Positions 50,639-61,139 of a stretch of 64,000 nt of DNA are shown piece after piece. This stretch comes from an uncultured Sulfurovum sp. Its GTDB lineage: Bacteria > Campylobacterota > Campylobacteria > Campylobacterales > Sulfurovaceae. Below the pieces are notes generated by a model that saw nothing but the letters and a program-made list of their open reading frames with translations, searched no databases and had not been told where the DNA came from. The stretch spans positions 42,253 to 106,252 of the forward strand of contig CACVAP010000093.1 in NCBI GenBank assembly GCA_902727895.1, written 5' to 3'. Position 1 is the first letter of the stretch. Every line of letters begins with the position of its first letter. Both the position numbers and the translations under genes were made by a program.

Positions 50639-50667
50639 TATTTAAATTTTATCAAAAAATTGTTCAA
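50639..50667 (-). promoter_or_regulatory. promoter candidate for moaC
   Basis: On the minus strand TTGAAC (50662-50667) and TAAATA (50639-50644) are 17 bases apart, about 20 bases before the moaC ATG. Match to consensus is moderate. Confidence 0.4.
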
Positions 50668-50813
50668 CTGTGAAGTAAAGTAATACCATGATATCAAACT
50701 TTAAAACTTAAATAAAAAAAAATATTACTTAATTTAAAATAACTTTTTAACATAATCTTACATACTTTCTGTTACTATTTGAGATAGATTACTTATAAAA
50801 TGGAGACATAAAT

Positions 50814-51551
50814 ATGAAATACTTTTTACTAGCCCTTATTATAGCCCTTTCTGGCTGTAGTTCAAAAGATGATTACATACTTTTTAATAAAGCACATGGC
50901 GAAAAGAAAGAAATAAGTACCCAAGTCAATAATGTAGAATTTGAATATAAAGTTCGACCTCATGATAGAATTTCGATTATTGTATACAAACATCCCGAAT
51001 TAAGTTCTACTACAATTGGTAATTCTCAACTTGAAAGAGGTATTCTTGTAAACTCAAAAGGTTTTCTACGTCTACCCCTAATAAAAAAAATTAAAATAGC
51101 TGGTTTATCACAGACAGAAGCAGAAGTAGCTATTTCAGATGCGTACAGAACCTATCTTAAACATCCAGATATTCAAATAGAAGTTATCAATAAGCGTGCA
51201 TATGTAATAGGTGAGGTCAATCAACCTGGTGAAATACCGTTACTTAATGAACGTCTTTCTTTACTTCAAGTTCTTGCAAAAGCTGGAGACATGACAGATT
51301 CAGCTAATCGAAGTTCTATTCTTATATTAAAGAATGGTCAAATGTCTAAAGTACATACACGTATCGTTGATTTGACCAGTGTAAATGCTATTCAAACTGC
51401 TAATCTTATGGTTGGACCAAATGATATTGTTTATGTAATGCCAAATGGAATGAAAGCCTTTAACACACGTGTTAATGAAGTAACGCCTATCTTTTCACTT
51501 ATTAGTAGTATTTTACAACCATTTGTCAATATTAAATTTTTGTCACAATAG
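50814..51551 (+). CDS. wza: Wza-type polysaccharide export lipoprotein
   Basis: Part of the outer-membrane export channel. It has 245 residues with a lipoprotein signal (LLALIIALSGC, Cys 15), a polysaccharide-export (PES) domain with EYKVRPHDRISIIVYKHPEL and SLOSS/SLBB-like part with RAYVIGEVNQPGEIPLLNERLSLLQVLAKAG, quoted in parts. It is shorter than E. coli Wza (about 380), so it has a single SLBB unit and a short C-terminus. GGAG precedes the ATG. Next come wzc and the phosphatase. Confidence 0.9.
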   Translation: MKYFLLALIIALSGCSSKDDYILFNKAHGEKKEISTQVNNVEFEYKVRPHDRISIIVYKHPELSSTTIGNSQLERGILVNSKGFLRLPLIKKIKIAGLSQTEAEVAISDAYRTYLKHPDIQIEVINKRAYVIGEVNQPGEIPLLNERLSLLQVLAKAGDMTDSANRSSILILKNGQMSKVHTRIVDLTSVNAIQTANLMVGPNDIVYVMPNGMKAFNTRVNEVTPIFSLISSILQPFVNIKFLSQ

Positions 51552-51560
51552 TAGTTTAAA

Positions 51561-53897
51561 ATGATACAGCATAACCTTAATCAAAAAACTAAAGAATTTT
51601 CATTGGCTACGGTACTCAGTATCCTAGGAAAATATAAATGGTCTATTATCCTTATAACAACTATATTTTTAATATTTGGACTTGTATATATACACTTTAA
51701 GGCACCAGTCTATGAATCTTACACAATTATTAAAGTTAAATCTAATACTAAAACAGTATCAGATGACTTAATTAATAATCAAAATTCAGATATAGGAAGA
51801 AAAGATGTCTTAGAAGAAATTTCTTTACTAAAAACATACAAAATAAATAGTAAACCACTTGATATTGTAAATTTCAAAGTACAATACTTTAAAGATGTAG
51901 CATATAAAAAAATAGAAATCTTTGGAGATACTGTACCTATTGAAATCATTAATGTTAATATTTTAGACACAAGTATTATAGGTAAAATGCTAACTATAAC
52001 TCCATATAAAAATAGTTATACATTAAGCTATCAGACTCCTTATAAAAGTAAATTAAAAAAAAGTATTCTTAATAGTAATGAGTTTCATCTAGAGGAATCA
52101 AAAAACAATAGTTACGGAAGAATTATTCAAAATTCTTATGTTGAAATAAAAGTTAATCAAAAATTTAATTTTTCACAACCAATACATATAGTTCTTCAAG
52201 GAGAAAAACGTGATATCTTTGCAAAACAAATACAAAAAAAACTGAATATTACTCAACTTGAGCGTGATACTTCTTTAATTAAAATTTCTTTTCAAGATAC
52301 CATTCCCCAAAGAGCAAACCTATATATAAATGCTTTAACTAAAAGTTTTATTGACTATAGTATTCAAAATAAAAATACCCACAATAGTAAAACCTTGAAC
52401 TTTATTACTCAGGAACTAAAAAATATTAAGCAAGAGCTTAAAAATTCTGAACAGAAACTTGAGTTACACCAAATATCGAAGAATATCGTTAAACCTTCAG
52501 ACCAGGGGGCTTTATATATTAAAAACCTAAGTACTATTGATATTGATATTTCAGAAAACAAACTTAGAAAAAAACTTATTAGTAACTTAATAAATTTTGT
52601 TCAAAATAACTATAATTTAGATGCCATAGCCCCTTCTGTAGCTCAACTAGAAGATGCTAATACGTTAGCATTAATTACTAAATTACAGAACAATCAAATT
52701 AAAGAAGAAGAGTTAAAACAGGACTATACAAACGAGTACCCTGAATTAAAAAATGTACGTAATAAGATTTTGGCCATAAGAACACAAATAGAATATAATC
52801 TAAATAATCTAAATGAAAATATTAATTATGAAAACACTAACCTCTTAGAACGAAAAAAAACTTATGAAAAGAATATGAAAAAATTACCTTCGAAAGAAAG
52901 AGAACTTGTCAACATAAGAAGAAACTATGAAGTTAAGTCATCAATGTATGAGTACCTTTTAAAAAAAGAAGCAGAAAACAATATTATTCAACTGTCCACT
53001 TTTTCTGATTACCAAATTATTGATGATGCCTATAACTCCAATGTTCCTATCAAGCCTAAACGTTCATTAATTATACTTTTAAACACCTTTCTTGGTTTAA
53101 TGATAGGTTCTGTACTTGCCTTTCTTAGGTACTCAAGGAATTCCTATATTTCCGATAAAGAAGATATTGAGAAAATGACCTCATTACCAATTTATGGAAG
53201 TATCCCCTATTACAAACAAAAGAAAAATAATCTTAGTGTTCATAAAACTCTTAAGTCACCTTATTCTGAAAGTTTCCGTACATTACGAACCAATCTACAG
53301 TTTATAAATACAGATACCACTAGTAAAAGTACCTCGATTTTGATAACTTCTACGATTGCAGGAGAAGGGAAAAGTACCAGTGTTGCAAACTTAGCAACAA
53401 TTCTAGAAATGGCAAAATATAAAACTATTATTGTAAATTTTGACTTAAGAAAACCAACCCTACATAAATTCTTCAATATAAATAATGATAAAGGACTTAG
53501 CACCTACTTAGCTGGTCAACACACCTTAGATGATATTATTACATCTACAGAATTTGCAAATTTAGATATTATTTCATCAGGACCTATTCCATCTGATCCA
53601 GCAGAACTCATCTTATCTACAAAACTATCTAGTTTATTTAAAAAATTAAAAGAACTTTATGAGTATGTAATCATAGATACAGCCCCCATCGGAATTATTA
53701 GCGATACAAAGATATTAATGCAATATGCTGACTTAAATTTAATTATAATTCGTGAAGATTATGCACGAAAAGATTTTATTGTAACAATGGAAAATATGAT
53801 TCGCAAACACAACTTTACAAATGTTGGACTTATACTAAATGCTTCTAAAGCTACAGGTGGAGAGTATGGCTATGGTTATAGTTATGAGTATAAATAA
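51561..53897 (+). CDS. wzc: Wzc-type tyrosine autokinase and chain-length regulator
   Basis: Controls polymerisation and export in the inner membrane. It has 778 residues: Wzz domain with a first membrane segment (about 30-52), a long coiled-coil region (about 270-460), a second segment (about 497-518), then a BY-kinase domain with Walker A AGEGKST (600-606), NFDLRKPTLHKFF, and VIIDTAPIGII. The C-terminal tail GEYGYGYSYEYK is the tyrosine cluster for autophosphorylation. Its stop overlaps the phosphatase start (TAATG), so they are coupled. Confidence 0.95.
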   Translation: MIQHNLNQKTKEFSLATVLSILGKYKWSIILITTIFLIFGLVYIHFKAPVYESYTIIKVKSNTKTVSDDLINNQNSDIGRKDVLEEISLLKTYKINSKPLDIVNFKVQYFKDVAYKKIEIFGDTVPIEIINVNILDTSIIGKMLTITPYKNSYTLSYQTPYKSKLKKSILNSNEFHLEESKNNSYGRIIQNSYVEIKVNQKFNFSQPIHIVLQGEKRDIFAKQIQKKLNITQLERDTSLIKISFQDTIPQRANLYINALTKSFIDYSIQNKNTHNSKTLNFITQELKNIKQELKNSEQKLELHQISKNIVKPSDQGALYIKNLSTIDIDISENKLRKKLISNLINFVQNNYNLDAIAPSVAQLEDANTLALITKLQNNQIKEEELKQDYTNEYPELKNVRNKILAIRTQIEYNLNNLNENINYENTNLLERKKTYEKNMKKLPSKERELVNIRRNYEVKSSMYEYLLKKEAENNIIQLSTFSDYQIIDDAYNSNVPIKPKRSLIILLNTFLGLMIGSVLAFLRYSRNSYISDKEDIEKMTSLPIYGSIPYYKQKKNNLSVHKTLKSPYSESFRTLRTNLQFINTDTTSKSTSILITSTIAGEGKSTSVANLATILEMAKYKTIIVNFDLRKPTLHKFFNINNDKGLSTYLAGQHTLDDIITSTEFANLDIISSGPIPSDPAELILSTKLSSLFKKLKELYEYVIIDTAPIGIISDTKILMQYADLNLIIIREDYARKDFIVTMENMIRKHNFTNVGLILNASKATGGEYGYGYSYEYK

Positions 53898-54628
53898 TGT
53901 TTTTTTCTTCTTTATTTAAAAAAAAGCCTTATGAAGCAGCTAATAACCCATTTAAAACTGATATCCATTCTCATCTACTTCCAGGTATTGATGATGGTTC
54001 ACAAAACTTAAAAGAATCACTTCATCTTATCAAACAATTACACTTATTGGGGTATAGTAAACTTATTACTACACCTCATATCATAAGTGACTATTATCCT
54101 AATAATAGAGAAATAATTACAGAGAAACTATATACTGTACAGGAAGCCCTTAAACTAGAAAATGTTGACATTACTATAGAAGCAGGTGCTGAATATTATG
54201 TTGATATGCATTTTCTAAATGCAATTGAAGATGAAGATTTATTAACTTTTAAAAAGCACTATGTTTTATTTGAAACAGACTATACAAGTCAACCTATGAT
54301 TCTCAAAGAAGTTATTCAAAATCTTCTTGCTAAAGGTTATATCCCAGTCTTAGCACATCCTGAACGATATGCTTACTTGCATCATAATATCGAAGCCTAC
54401 AAAGAACTAAAAGCATTAGGTGTACTTTTCCAAATTAATGCTAAGTCTCTTTACAGTAAATCAAGCCCCTCTTATAAAATAGCACTAAAGCTCATTAAAT
54501 TAGGTCTTGTTGATTTTGTTGGGAGTGATACACATCGTATGCGTGACATTAAACGACTTGAATCATTTTTAAGAAGTAAAACTTGTCAACAAATGATTAA
54601 ACTAAATATAATAAAGAATAATTTTTAA
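53897..54628 (+). CDS. CpsB/CapC-type (PHP) tyrosine-protein phosphatase
   Basis: Dephosphorylates the Wzc tail. It has 243 residues with the PHP metal motifs KTDIHSHLLPGIDDGS near residue 22, TTPHIISDYYP, EAGAEYYVD, VLAHPERYAYL and FVGSDTHRM. This differs from the low-molecular-weight Wzb of enterics. It is coupled to wzc by a one-base overlap. Confidence 0.92.
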   Translation: MFFSSLFKKKPYEAANNPFKTDIHSHLLPGIDDGSQNLKESLHLIKQLHLLGYSKLITTPHIISDYYPNNREIITEKLYTVQEALKLENVDITIEAGAEYYVDMHFLNAIEDEDLLTFKKHYVLFETDYTSQPMILKEVIQNLLAKGYIPVLAHPERYAYLHHNIEAYKELKALGVLFQINAKSLYSKSSPSYKIALKLIKLGLVDFVGSDTHRMRDIKRLESFLRSKTCQQMIKLNIIKNNF

Positions 54629-54636
54629 GGATAAAA

Positions 54637-55674
54637 ATGCAATATACACAAACTAAAGTAGAATTATTAAAAAATAAAAAGACATGGGTAGTTACTGGTG
54701 TCGCAGGCTTTATTGGCTCAAACCTTGCTGAAGCACTTTTAAAACTAAACCAAAAAGTCATTGCACTGGATAACTTTTCAACAGGACATGCCTATAACCT
54801 AGAACATATTAAATTATCTGTTAGTTCTTCACAGTGGAAGAACTTTCACTTTACAGAAGGTGATATTACTGATTTTGAAACCTGTAAGAAAATCACTAAA
54901 AATGCAGATATAATTCTTCATCAAGCAGCATTAGGTTCAGTACCACGATCCATAGATAATCCTATACTTAGTAATCATAATAATGTGAGTGGTTTTCTAA
55001 ATATGCTAACAGCTGCAAAAGAAAATGGTGTCAAACGTTTTGTATTTGCTTCTTCATCTTCTGTATATGGAGACTCTCAGGAGCTTCCTAAAGTTGAGTC
55101 AAGAATAGGAAGCTTGCTCTCACCTTATGCTGTTACCAAATATGTTAATGAACTTTATATGGGCGTTTTTGAAAAGTGTTATGGTATGGAAACCATTGGA
55201 CTACGTTATTTTAATGTTTTTGGAAAACGTCAAGATCCAAATGGCTCTTATGCAGCTGTCATGCCCAAATGGATTGGACAAATACTCAATGGTGAAGATT
55301 TATTTATCAATGGAGATGGAGAAACATCCAGAGATTTTACTTATATTCAAAATGTTATCCAAGCAAATATTTTGGCTGGAACAACAAGTAATTCAGAAGC
55401 TTTTGGTCAAGCATTTAACACGGCAATTGGAGGAAGAGAAACCCTCAATAATCTTTATGAATCAATAAGGAAAGGAATTAGCGAACACCTTCCTGCACTT
55501 GACATTAAAGACCCAATTTACAGAGATTTTAGAGCTGGAGACATTCGCCACTCTAATGCGAATATCGATAAAATGAAAATGCTATTAGGCTATGAACCTA
55601 CGCATACTTTAGAGAGTGGTCTACAAGAATCTATAGCATGGTATATAGATGATATTAAAGGAAATAAAAAATGA
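54637..55674 (+). CDS. wbpP: UDP-GlcNAc C4-epimerase, WbpP/TviC type
   Basis: Interconverts UDP-GlcNAc(A) and UDP-GalNAc(A). It has 345 residues and resembles Pseudomonas Wbp[65 protein letters not shown] (YxxxK) and [18 protein letters not shown] lies before the ATG. It overlaps wbpO by four bases (ATGA). Confidence 0.93.
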   Translation: MQYTQTKVELLKNKKTWVVTGVAGFIGSNLAEALLKLNQKVIALDNFSTGHAYNLEHIKLSVSSSQWKNFHFTEGDITDFETCKKITKNADIILHQAALGSVPRSIDNPILSNHNNVSGFLNMLTAAKENGVKRFVFASSSSVYGDSQELPKVESRIGSLLSPYAVTKYVNELYMGVFEKCYGMETIGLRYFNVFGKRQDPNGSYAAVMPKWIGQILNGEDLFINGDGETSRDFTYIQNVIQANILAGTTSNSEAFGQAFNTAIGGRETLNNLYESIRKGISEHLPALDIKDPIYRDFRAGDIRHSNANIDKMKMLLGYEPTHTLESGLQESIAWYIDDIKGNKK

Positions 55675-56918
55675 ATAAAATAGCAGTAATCGGCTTAGGC
55701 TACGTAGGTTTACCACTGGCACATGCATTTTCCGAAAAATATGAAGTTGTTGGATTTGACATAGCCCAATGGCGAATAGATGAACTTCGATCAGGAATTG
55801 ATAGAACACTAGAACTTTCAACAGAACAAGTAAATGAAGCTATTGCTAACAACATGGAATTTACAAATGTCTTAAAAGATATAGCTGATTGTAATATTTA
55901 TATAGTCACCGTACCAACACCAATCGATAAACATAAAAAACCAGACTTAACACCACTCTTAAAAGCATCAGAATCTATTGGAACAGTACTTAAAAAAGAT
56001 GATATTGTTATTTATGAATCAACTGTCTATCCTGGTGCTACAGAAGAAGATTGTGTGCCTATTCTTGAACAAGTATCAGGACTTAAATTTAATAAAGATT
56101 TCTTTTGTGGATATTCACCAGAACGAATCAATCCTGGAGATAAAGAACATACGGTTACTAAAATTTTAAAAGTAACAGCTGGAAGTACTCCTGAAATTGG
56201 GAAAAAAGTAGATGAACTATATGCCTCTATTATTACAGCAGGAACTCATTTAGCACCAACTATAAAAGTAGCAGAAGCTGCAAAGGTCATAGAAAACTCT
56301 CAAAGAGACATTAACATTGCGTTTGTCAATGAACTTTCAATGATTTTTAATAGATTAGATATTGATACCAATGCTGTACTTGAAGCAGCAGGAACAAAAT
56401 GGAACTTTTTACCCTTTAAACCAGGTTTAGTTGGTGGACACTGTATTGGGGTTGATCCATACTACTTAACACATAAAGCTCAAGAAGTAGGCTACAACCC
56501 AGAAATTATTCTAGCAGGTAGAAGACTCAATGACAACATGGGTATTTATGTAGCCAACCAAGTAATCAAACTTATGATTAAAAAAGGTCAGAAAATAGAA
56601 GGTTCTAAAGTTTTAATTTTAGGGATTACTTTTAAAGAGAACTGTCCAGACATTAGAAACTCTAGAGTGATTGATGTTATTAGAGAACTTCAAGACTTTG
56701 GTTGTGATGTTGATGTAAGTGATTATTGGGCTGATGAGGAAGAAGTAAAGCGTGAGTATAATCTTAATTTAGTTGATAAGGTAAACACTACTAGTTATGA
56801 TGCTGTTGTTTTAGCTGTGGCTCATGATAAATATAAAAAATTAGATATAGAACAAAATGATACTCAAGTTGTTTTTGATATTAAATCTGTTCTGCTTACT
56901 AGTGATGGAAGACTTTAA
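55671..56918 (+). CDS. wbpO: UDP-N-acetyl sugar 6-dehydrogenase, WbpO/TviB type
   Basis: Oxidises UDP-GlcNAc or UDP-GalNAc to the uronic acid. It has 415 residues with [58 protein letters not shown] and the catalytic Cys in [13 protein letters not shown]. WbpP and WbpO together make UDP-GalNAcA, as in O6 and Vi antigens. It is coupled to wbpP by a four-base overlap. Confidence 0.93.
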   Translation: MNKIAVIGLGYVGLPLAHAFSEKYEVVGFDIAQWRIDELRSGIDRTLELSTEQVNEAIANNMEFTNVLKDIADCNIYIVTVPTPIDKHKKPDLTPLLKASESIGTVLKKDDIVIYESTVYPGATEEDCVPILEQVSGLKFNKDFFCGYSPERINPGDKEHTVTKILKVTAGSTPEIGKKVDELYASIITAGTHLAPTIKVAEAAKVIENSQRDINIAFVNELSMIFNRLDIDTNAVLEAAGTKWNFLPFKPGLVGGHCIGVDPYYLTHKAQEVGYNPEIILAGRRLNDNMGIYVANQVIKLMIKKGQKIEGSKVLILGITFKENCPDIRNSRVIDVIRELQDFGCDVDVSDYWADEEEVKREYNLNLVDKVNTTSYDAVVLAVAHDKYKKLDIEQNDTQVVFDIKSVLLTSDGRL

Positions 56919-57000
56919 TAAAGTTATTCTTTAATCACTTAAATAACATTAAGACAAAAAATAAATTTTTAGTAAAAATTTCAAAAGTTTTGATGTAAGT

Positions 57001-57039
57001 TTTTAGTTTGTAACTACCCTATCTCTACACAAACTAAAA
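57001..57039. terminator. hairpin between convergent wbpO and deacetylase genes
   Basis: Arms ttttagtttgt (57001-57011) and acaaactaaaa (57029-57039) pair perfectly over 11 bases with a 17-base loop. The rest of 56919-57095 is AT-rich with no other signal seen. Confidence 0.55.
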
Positions 57040-57095
57040 TATCTTAGCCCTGAACCAAATGTGAAAAATCAATATAGCTTACAAGAGTGTTGATT

Positions 57096-57983
57096 TCAGA
57101 AAGACAATCCTTTCTCAATGCTAGTATTTTCATACTTTAACTTTATTATTTTTTGGTTTTCCCAGTCAATCAGAGTATTAGCATGAGCAATATCTATAAA
57201 ATCAAAATCATCTATTAAATTCTCAAGTTTTCCAAATGCTCCATTTAAACCATAATAAGATTTAAACTTCCGAGCTAATGATAAATCTTTAATAATTGGC
57301 TGATGAGGGTCAAAATCCCTAGGATGAAAATAAGTCATTACATAATCACTTTTTTGCATCATTTGCTTAATTAAAAAGTAAGGAAGAAAACGGAAGTACC
57401 CCCCACCTGAAAAAATAATATTTTTACCAGCTACATTCATCGTATTAATTGGAAATTCTTTTAGTCTTTTCCCTTCTATATCTATAATACTTGGTTCAGC
57501 AGATCCAAATCTTTCAAAGCCACCATGTGCTCTTTGTGCTGGGAAGACAGAACAATCTATCTCAATACCATGATTTACTAAATATTCAAAAACCCATTGA
57601 TTACTCTCTTTAACCGAAAACCCTGGTGCCCGATAAGTTATCACTTTTTTACCAATAATATCTTCTATACTTCCTAAAGACTTTTTTAAATCTTCATTAA
57701 ACTGCTTTTTACTTTGCTCATAAACCAATTGATGACTATCTGAGTGTGTTGCAATTTCATATCCCATACTATCAATCTTTTGTAAAACTTGTGGAAATTC
57801 TCTTGCAACCCAACCTAAAACAAAAAAAGTTGCTTTCTGATTTTTACTATCTAATAATTCAAATATCCTTTCCATATTAGCTTCTAATCTATATTCATAA
57901 TTTGACCATTCCTTTTCTGTTCTTGTTGAACCATGATCTAAAATATGAAACCATTCTTCAATATCGAATGTTAAAATATTCAT
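57096..57983 (-). CDS. polysaccharide deacetylase family protein (XrtA-associated type)
   Basis: Removes acetyl groups from a polysaccharide precursor or product. It has 295 residues with [12 protein letters not shown] at the start (catalytic Asp), [26 protein letters not shown] (metal His), [11 protein letters not shown] and [11 protein letters not shown]. This variant (DUF3473-like C-terminal) is common in exosortase-linked EPS loci, though no exosortase is seen. It lies 18 bases from the HAD gene. Confidence 0.85.
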   Translation of the reverse strand: MNILTFDIEEWFHILDHGSTRTEKEWSNYEYRLEANMERIFELLDSKNQKATFFVLGWVAREFPQVLQKIDSMGYEIATHSDSHQLVYEQSKKQFNEDLKKSLGSIEDIIGKKVITYRAPGFSVKESNQWVFEYLVNHGIEIDCSVFPAQRAHGGFERFGSAEPSIIDIEGKRLKEFPINTMNVAGKNIIFSGGGYFRFLPYFLIKQMMQKSDYVMTYFHPRDFDPHQPIIKDLSLARKFKSYYGLNGAFGKLENLIDDFDFIDIAHANTLIDWENQKIIKLKYENTSIEKGLSF

Positions 57984-58001
57984 TACTCTTTACCTTTCAT
58001 T

Positions 58002-58607
58002 CTAAATAAAATATTGCTTAAACTCATTAAAGCTTGAACACTTAATTAAAGTGTCTTGATTTACAATTATAATTTTTTTTGCAATTTTTGCCATCTCTAG
58101 GTCACTATAACTATCAGTATATAAAATATCTATAGTTTCAACACCTACTTCACGTAATGCTTTAACTTTATTCTCTTTATAACAATTAAATTTAATACCC
58201 ACCGGTTTACTTTTAACATACGTCATTTTAGAAGCAACAATATTCACAACCTCAGGGAATATAGGTTTTAAGTACTCTTCAAATGATGCACTAACAATAA
58301 AATAATTATTTTCTTTTCTATAAGTTAAACTTTCAAAAAGTTTATTAAAAGTTATTTTATTATGATAATTCAATGCCTTTTCTTTAAAAATATTTTCTTC
58401 TAATTTTGATAAAAAAAGCTTAATTCCTATTTCTTTTAATTGCACATTTGTCATCATTTTTAATTTAACTAATACCATAGAAAAGAAATAGATAATATTT
58501 TTCACTAAAAAGAATAAATCTTTCTTCCCACTATATACAAAATATCCTCGAAGAGTATCTTTATAAGTTAATGTTTTATCAAAGTCATATACGATTACTT
58601 TACTCAT
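58002..58607 (-). CDS. HAD-IB family phosphatase
   Basis: A 201-residue HAD hydrolase. Motif I is VIVYDFDKTLTYKD, then a short membrane-like stretch (about 34-52), FIVSASFEEYLKP (motif II) and LYTDSYSDLEMAK (motif III). It resembles SerB-type phosphatases; the substrate may be a phosphorylated sugar or lipid in the polysaccharide pathway. It overlaps the ATP-grasp gene by four bases. Confidence 0.8.
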   Translation of the reverse strand: MSKVIVYDFDKTLTYKDTLRGYFVYSGKKDLFFLVKNIIYFFSMVLVKLKMMTNVQLKEIGIKLFLSKLEENIFKEKALNYHNKITFNKLFESLTYRKENNYFIVSASFEEYLKPIFPEVVNIVASKMTYVKSKPVGIKFNCYKENKVKALREVGVETIDILYTDSYSDLEMAKIAKKIIIVNQDTLIKCSSFNEFKQYFI

Positions 58608-59731
58608 CTATTAAAAACCTTCTTAACAAACTTATTAATTTTACTAATATCAAAAATATTATAAGTTGTATAAAGAAAACTTCTATACCAAGAAGTATAA
58701 GAAATATTTATGTAACATGTTTTAGTTGTTTCAAAACTCCAAAAATTTGGGATATTCCCTTTATGTTTAAAGTAAAGTAAGAAATCCCAGGGGAAACACC
58801 AGCGAATATAACATTCTTCTTTAATTTCTGAACTACAAACTTTTTCCCCTATTGAGGTTTTAATATAGTCTGAAATTAAATTTGCTCCACAAAACTCAGA
58901 GAGCATAATCGAACCCCATGCACGAGGATTAACCTCTATAACTTTATAAGTTTTATCTTTATGATCATAAAGAAACTCTACCATTGCAATACCTGACCAA
59001 TCCAGTTTTTCCAAAAGTTCTATACCTGCTAGCTTAAGTGTTTGATTTAATTTAACTTTAGAATAAACAGTTACTCCTCCCTCTGGTGGATAAGTACGAA
59101 TTCTCTCATGTCCATAATAGGAAATAAACTTTCCTTTATTAAAAAGAAAAAATGCTCCTTCTATATCTTGTGAATTATCTAAACGTTCTTGAATAATATG
59201 CTTACTAAAGTCCAAGTCTTTAAGTTTGTCTAATTCTTCATACGTATCAATAAACTGAATACCCATAGAACCAGAACCTCTTCTTGGCTTCACAATTAAT
59301 TTAGAAGGAATTTCTCCCTGTTCCAATAGCTTATCATAGATATATTCTTTAGGTACTGCAATCCCATTCTTTTGACAAAAAGTAGAAAACTTTCCTTTAT
59401 CTTTTACCATATCAAAAGCCTCTTGAGGTGGTAAATTATAATACAGTGGATTTTCAGGTTTTGTTTTATTAAACTCATATATAAATTCTGTCGTATTTTC
59501 TTCTATCGGAAAATAAACAATCTTCTCTTTTTTTAACAATTCTGTTAATAACTTTTCAAAATTTTCTTTTTTATCTATGGTATGTATTCTTTGTAAATAA
59601 ACTAAAGGTAATATTATCTTTTCGAAAACTCCACCAGAATGTAAAGCAAGAATTTCATAACCTTTTGATTGGCATATATTAAAAATATCAAATGATTTAC
59701 GAAACTGAAGGTCTGTGATTAAAAGCTTCAT
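58604..59731 (-). CDS. ATP-grasp family ligase
   Basis: A 375-residue ATP-grasp enzyme like a carbamoyl-phosphate-synthase-type ligase. Key segments are KLIVKPRRGSGSMGIQFI (ATP-binding lysine and glycine-rich loop), IIQERLDNSQDIEGAFF, and the metal site YKVIEVNPRAWGSIMLSEFCGANL. The C-terminus has a WxY-rich region (FPWDFLLYFKHKGN). Such enzymes join carboxylates to amines and may attach an amino acid or small acid to a sugar. It overlaps the GT4 gene by four bases. Substrates are unknown. Confidence 0.75.
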   Translation of the reverse strand: MKLLITDLQFRKSFDIFNICQSKGYEILALHSGGVFEKIILPLVYLQRIHTIDKKENFEKLLTELLKKEKIVYFPIEENTTEFIYEFNKTKPENPLYYNLPPQEAFDMVKDKGKFSTFCQKNGIAVPKEYIYDKLLEQGEIPSKLIVKPRRGSGSMGIQFIDTYEELDKLKDLDFSKHIIQERLDNSQDIEGAFFLFNKGKFISYYGHERIRTYPPEGGVTVYSKVKLNQTLKLAGIELLEKLDWSGIAMVEFLYDHKDKTYKVIEVNPRAWGSIMLSEFCGANLISDYIKTSIGEKVCSSEIKEECYIRWCFPWDFLLYFKHKGNIPNFWSFETTKTCYINISYTSWYRSFLYTTYNIFDISKINKFVKKVFNR

Positions 59732-60936
59732 TTCGTATTTCTTATAAAGTCAATCATTCTTTCAGCTAAAGCTTCTCTGTCAAAATCATTACTTAACTTA
59801 CTTAACCCTTCTGTATAAGAAGATAGTAAATCTCTATTTTGATAAAAGTAAGATACTTTATTTAAAAATTCTTCAGAGTTTTCTGCTTCAAAATATTCAC
59901 CTGCATTATAAGAGCTAACTATTTTTCTAACTTCACCATCTACTCCTAATAAAATAGGCTTTTGCATAGATGCTAACTCAAAAATTTTAGAAGGTATAAC
60001 TTTAAGGTAAGCATCTTCTTTTTTTAATGAAACTAAACCTATATCAAAAATAGATAAATAAGAAGGCATATCTTCTTTTTTAACTGCATCTACCATCGTA
60101 ATATTAGTTAAATTCAATTCTTTTATTAAAATTAACATATTTTTCTTCACTGCACCATCACCTATAAAAAGAAAGTGAATATCTTTCTCTTTTACCAAAG
60201 TCAACTGATTAACAATAAATTCCAAACTATGGCTTATACCTAATGTCCCAGCATAACCGATAATAAACTTATTTTCTAATTTCAATTCTTTTAAAATTTT
60301 TTGATTTTTTTCTCTAGCTTGAAATAAGTTATTATTCGAACCATTATAAATTGTTTCAATTTTTTCAGCAGGCACATCTGCTCTTTTTATGATGCTTTTT
60401 TTAAAACTTTCTGTTACAGTTACTATTTTAGATGCATCTCTGTACAAAGCTAACTCAATTTTTTCTAATACCTTATATATCTTGGATTCTTTATTTAAGA
60501 AAATAATACCTTCCGGCCACATATCTCTTACTTCAAATAACCAAGGTGTCCTTTTAAATTTTGATAATAAATAACCTGACCAAGAAGTGAAAAACTGTGG
60601 TGAAGTTGCAATAATATAATCAAACTTTCCTAGAAAAAGAGCTGTAAAAAAAGAACTAAAAGCAAAACTCAAATGATCAAGAGAACGTTTAGTAAAACCT
60701 TTATTTTCAGCTATATAACTCCATACACGAACAACTGTGATACCGTTAACCTTCTCTTTAGAATAAAATTTATTTTTATACCCTGTATAAACTTTTCCCT
60801 GAGGAAAGTTTGGGGCACAAGTTATAACTGTAACTTCATGACCTAAGTCTATCCAATACTTACAGTGTTCAAATGTTCTAGTTGCAGGAGCATTGACCTC
60901 AGGGGGAAAGTTATCTGTTAAAAATAGTATTTTCAT
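59728..60936 (-). CDS. GT4 family glycosyltransferase (WbuB-like)
   Basis: A 402-residue GT-B enzyme: ILFLTDNFPPEVNAPATRTFEHCKYW at the start (quoted in part), PWLFEVRDMWPEGIIFL, ISHSLEFIVN and DIGLVSLKKEDAYLKVIPSKIFE, the GT4 donor-binding region. It resembles WbuB-like fucosyl/N-acetyl-fucosaminyl transferases. It is the first gene of the minus-strand group and divergent from the large secreted protein. Its start codon lies in a tandem duplication. Confidence 0.86.
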   Translation of the reverse strand: MKILFLTDNFPPEVNAPATRTFEHCKYWIDLGHEVTVITCAPNFPQGKVYTGYKNKFYSKEKVNGITVVRVWSYIAENKGFTKRSLDHLSFAFSSFFTALFLGKFDYIIATSPQFFTSWSGYLLSKFKRTPWLFEVRDMWPEGIIFLNKESKIYKVLEKIELALYRDASKIVTVTESFKKSIIKRADVPAEKIETIYNGSNNNLFQAREKNQKILKELKLENKFIIGYAGTLGISHSLEFIVNQLTLVKEKDIHFLFIGDGAVKKNMLILIKELNLTNITMVDAVKKEDMPSYLSIFDIGLVSLKKEDAYLKVIPSKIFELASMQKPILLGVDGEVRKIVSSYNAGEYFEAENSEEFLNKVSYFYQNRDLLSSYTEGLSKLSNDFDREALAERMIDFIRNTK

Positions 60937-60968
60937 ATATTCTCATTTTTTCATATATTCTCATTTTT
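60933..60968. repeat. 18-bp perfect tandem duplication covering a start codon
   Basis: The unit tcatatattctcattttt occurs at 60933-60950 and 60951-60968. On the minus strand each copy holds AATGAGAATATATG, so the Shine-Dalgarno-like GAG and ATG are doubled. The extra ATG upstream opens only a three-codon frame (ATG AAA AAA TGA). Confidence 0.7.
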
Positions 60969-61007
60969 TATTTTAACACAATATTTCAATAAAAACTATT
61001 TTTTTAC

Positions 61008-61047
61008 AATATTTTTAAATACTTTAGAATATTTTTAAATACTTTAT
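61008..61047. repeat. 20-bp near-perfect tandem repeat in divergent promoter region
   Basis: Two copies of a unit aatatttttaaatactttag (61008-61027, 61028-61047; 19 of 20 the same). It is in the 203-base gap between divergent genes, which otherwise is AT-rich. Confidence 0.6.
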
Positions 61048-61139
61048 AATTATTTATTTAAATTTTTAAATATTTATTTTTATTTCTTTATGTATTTTTT
61101 TGTGTATAGTTAGATAATTTAAATTTAAGGTGTATTCCC

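Noticed and set aside
61008..61047. CRISPR-like repeat
   Set aside because: Only two adjacent AT-rich units without spacers and no cas genes; a simple tandem duplication.
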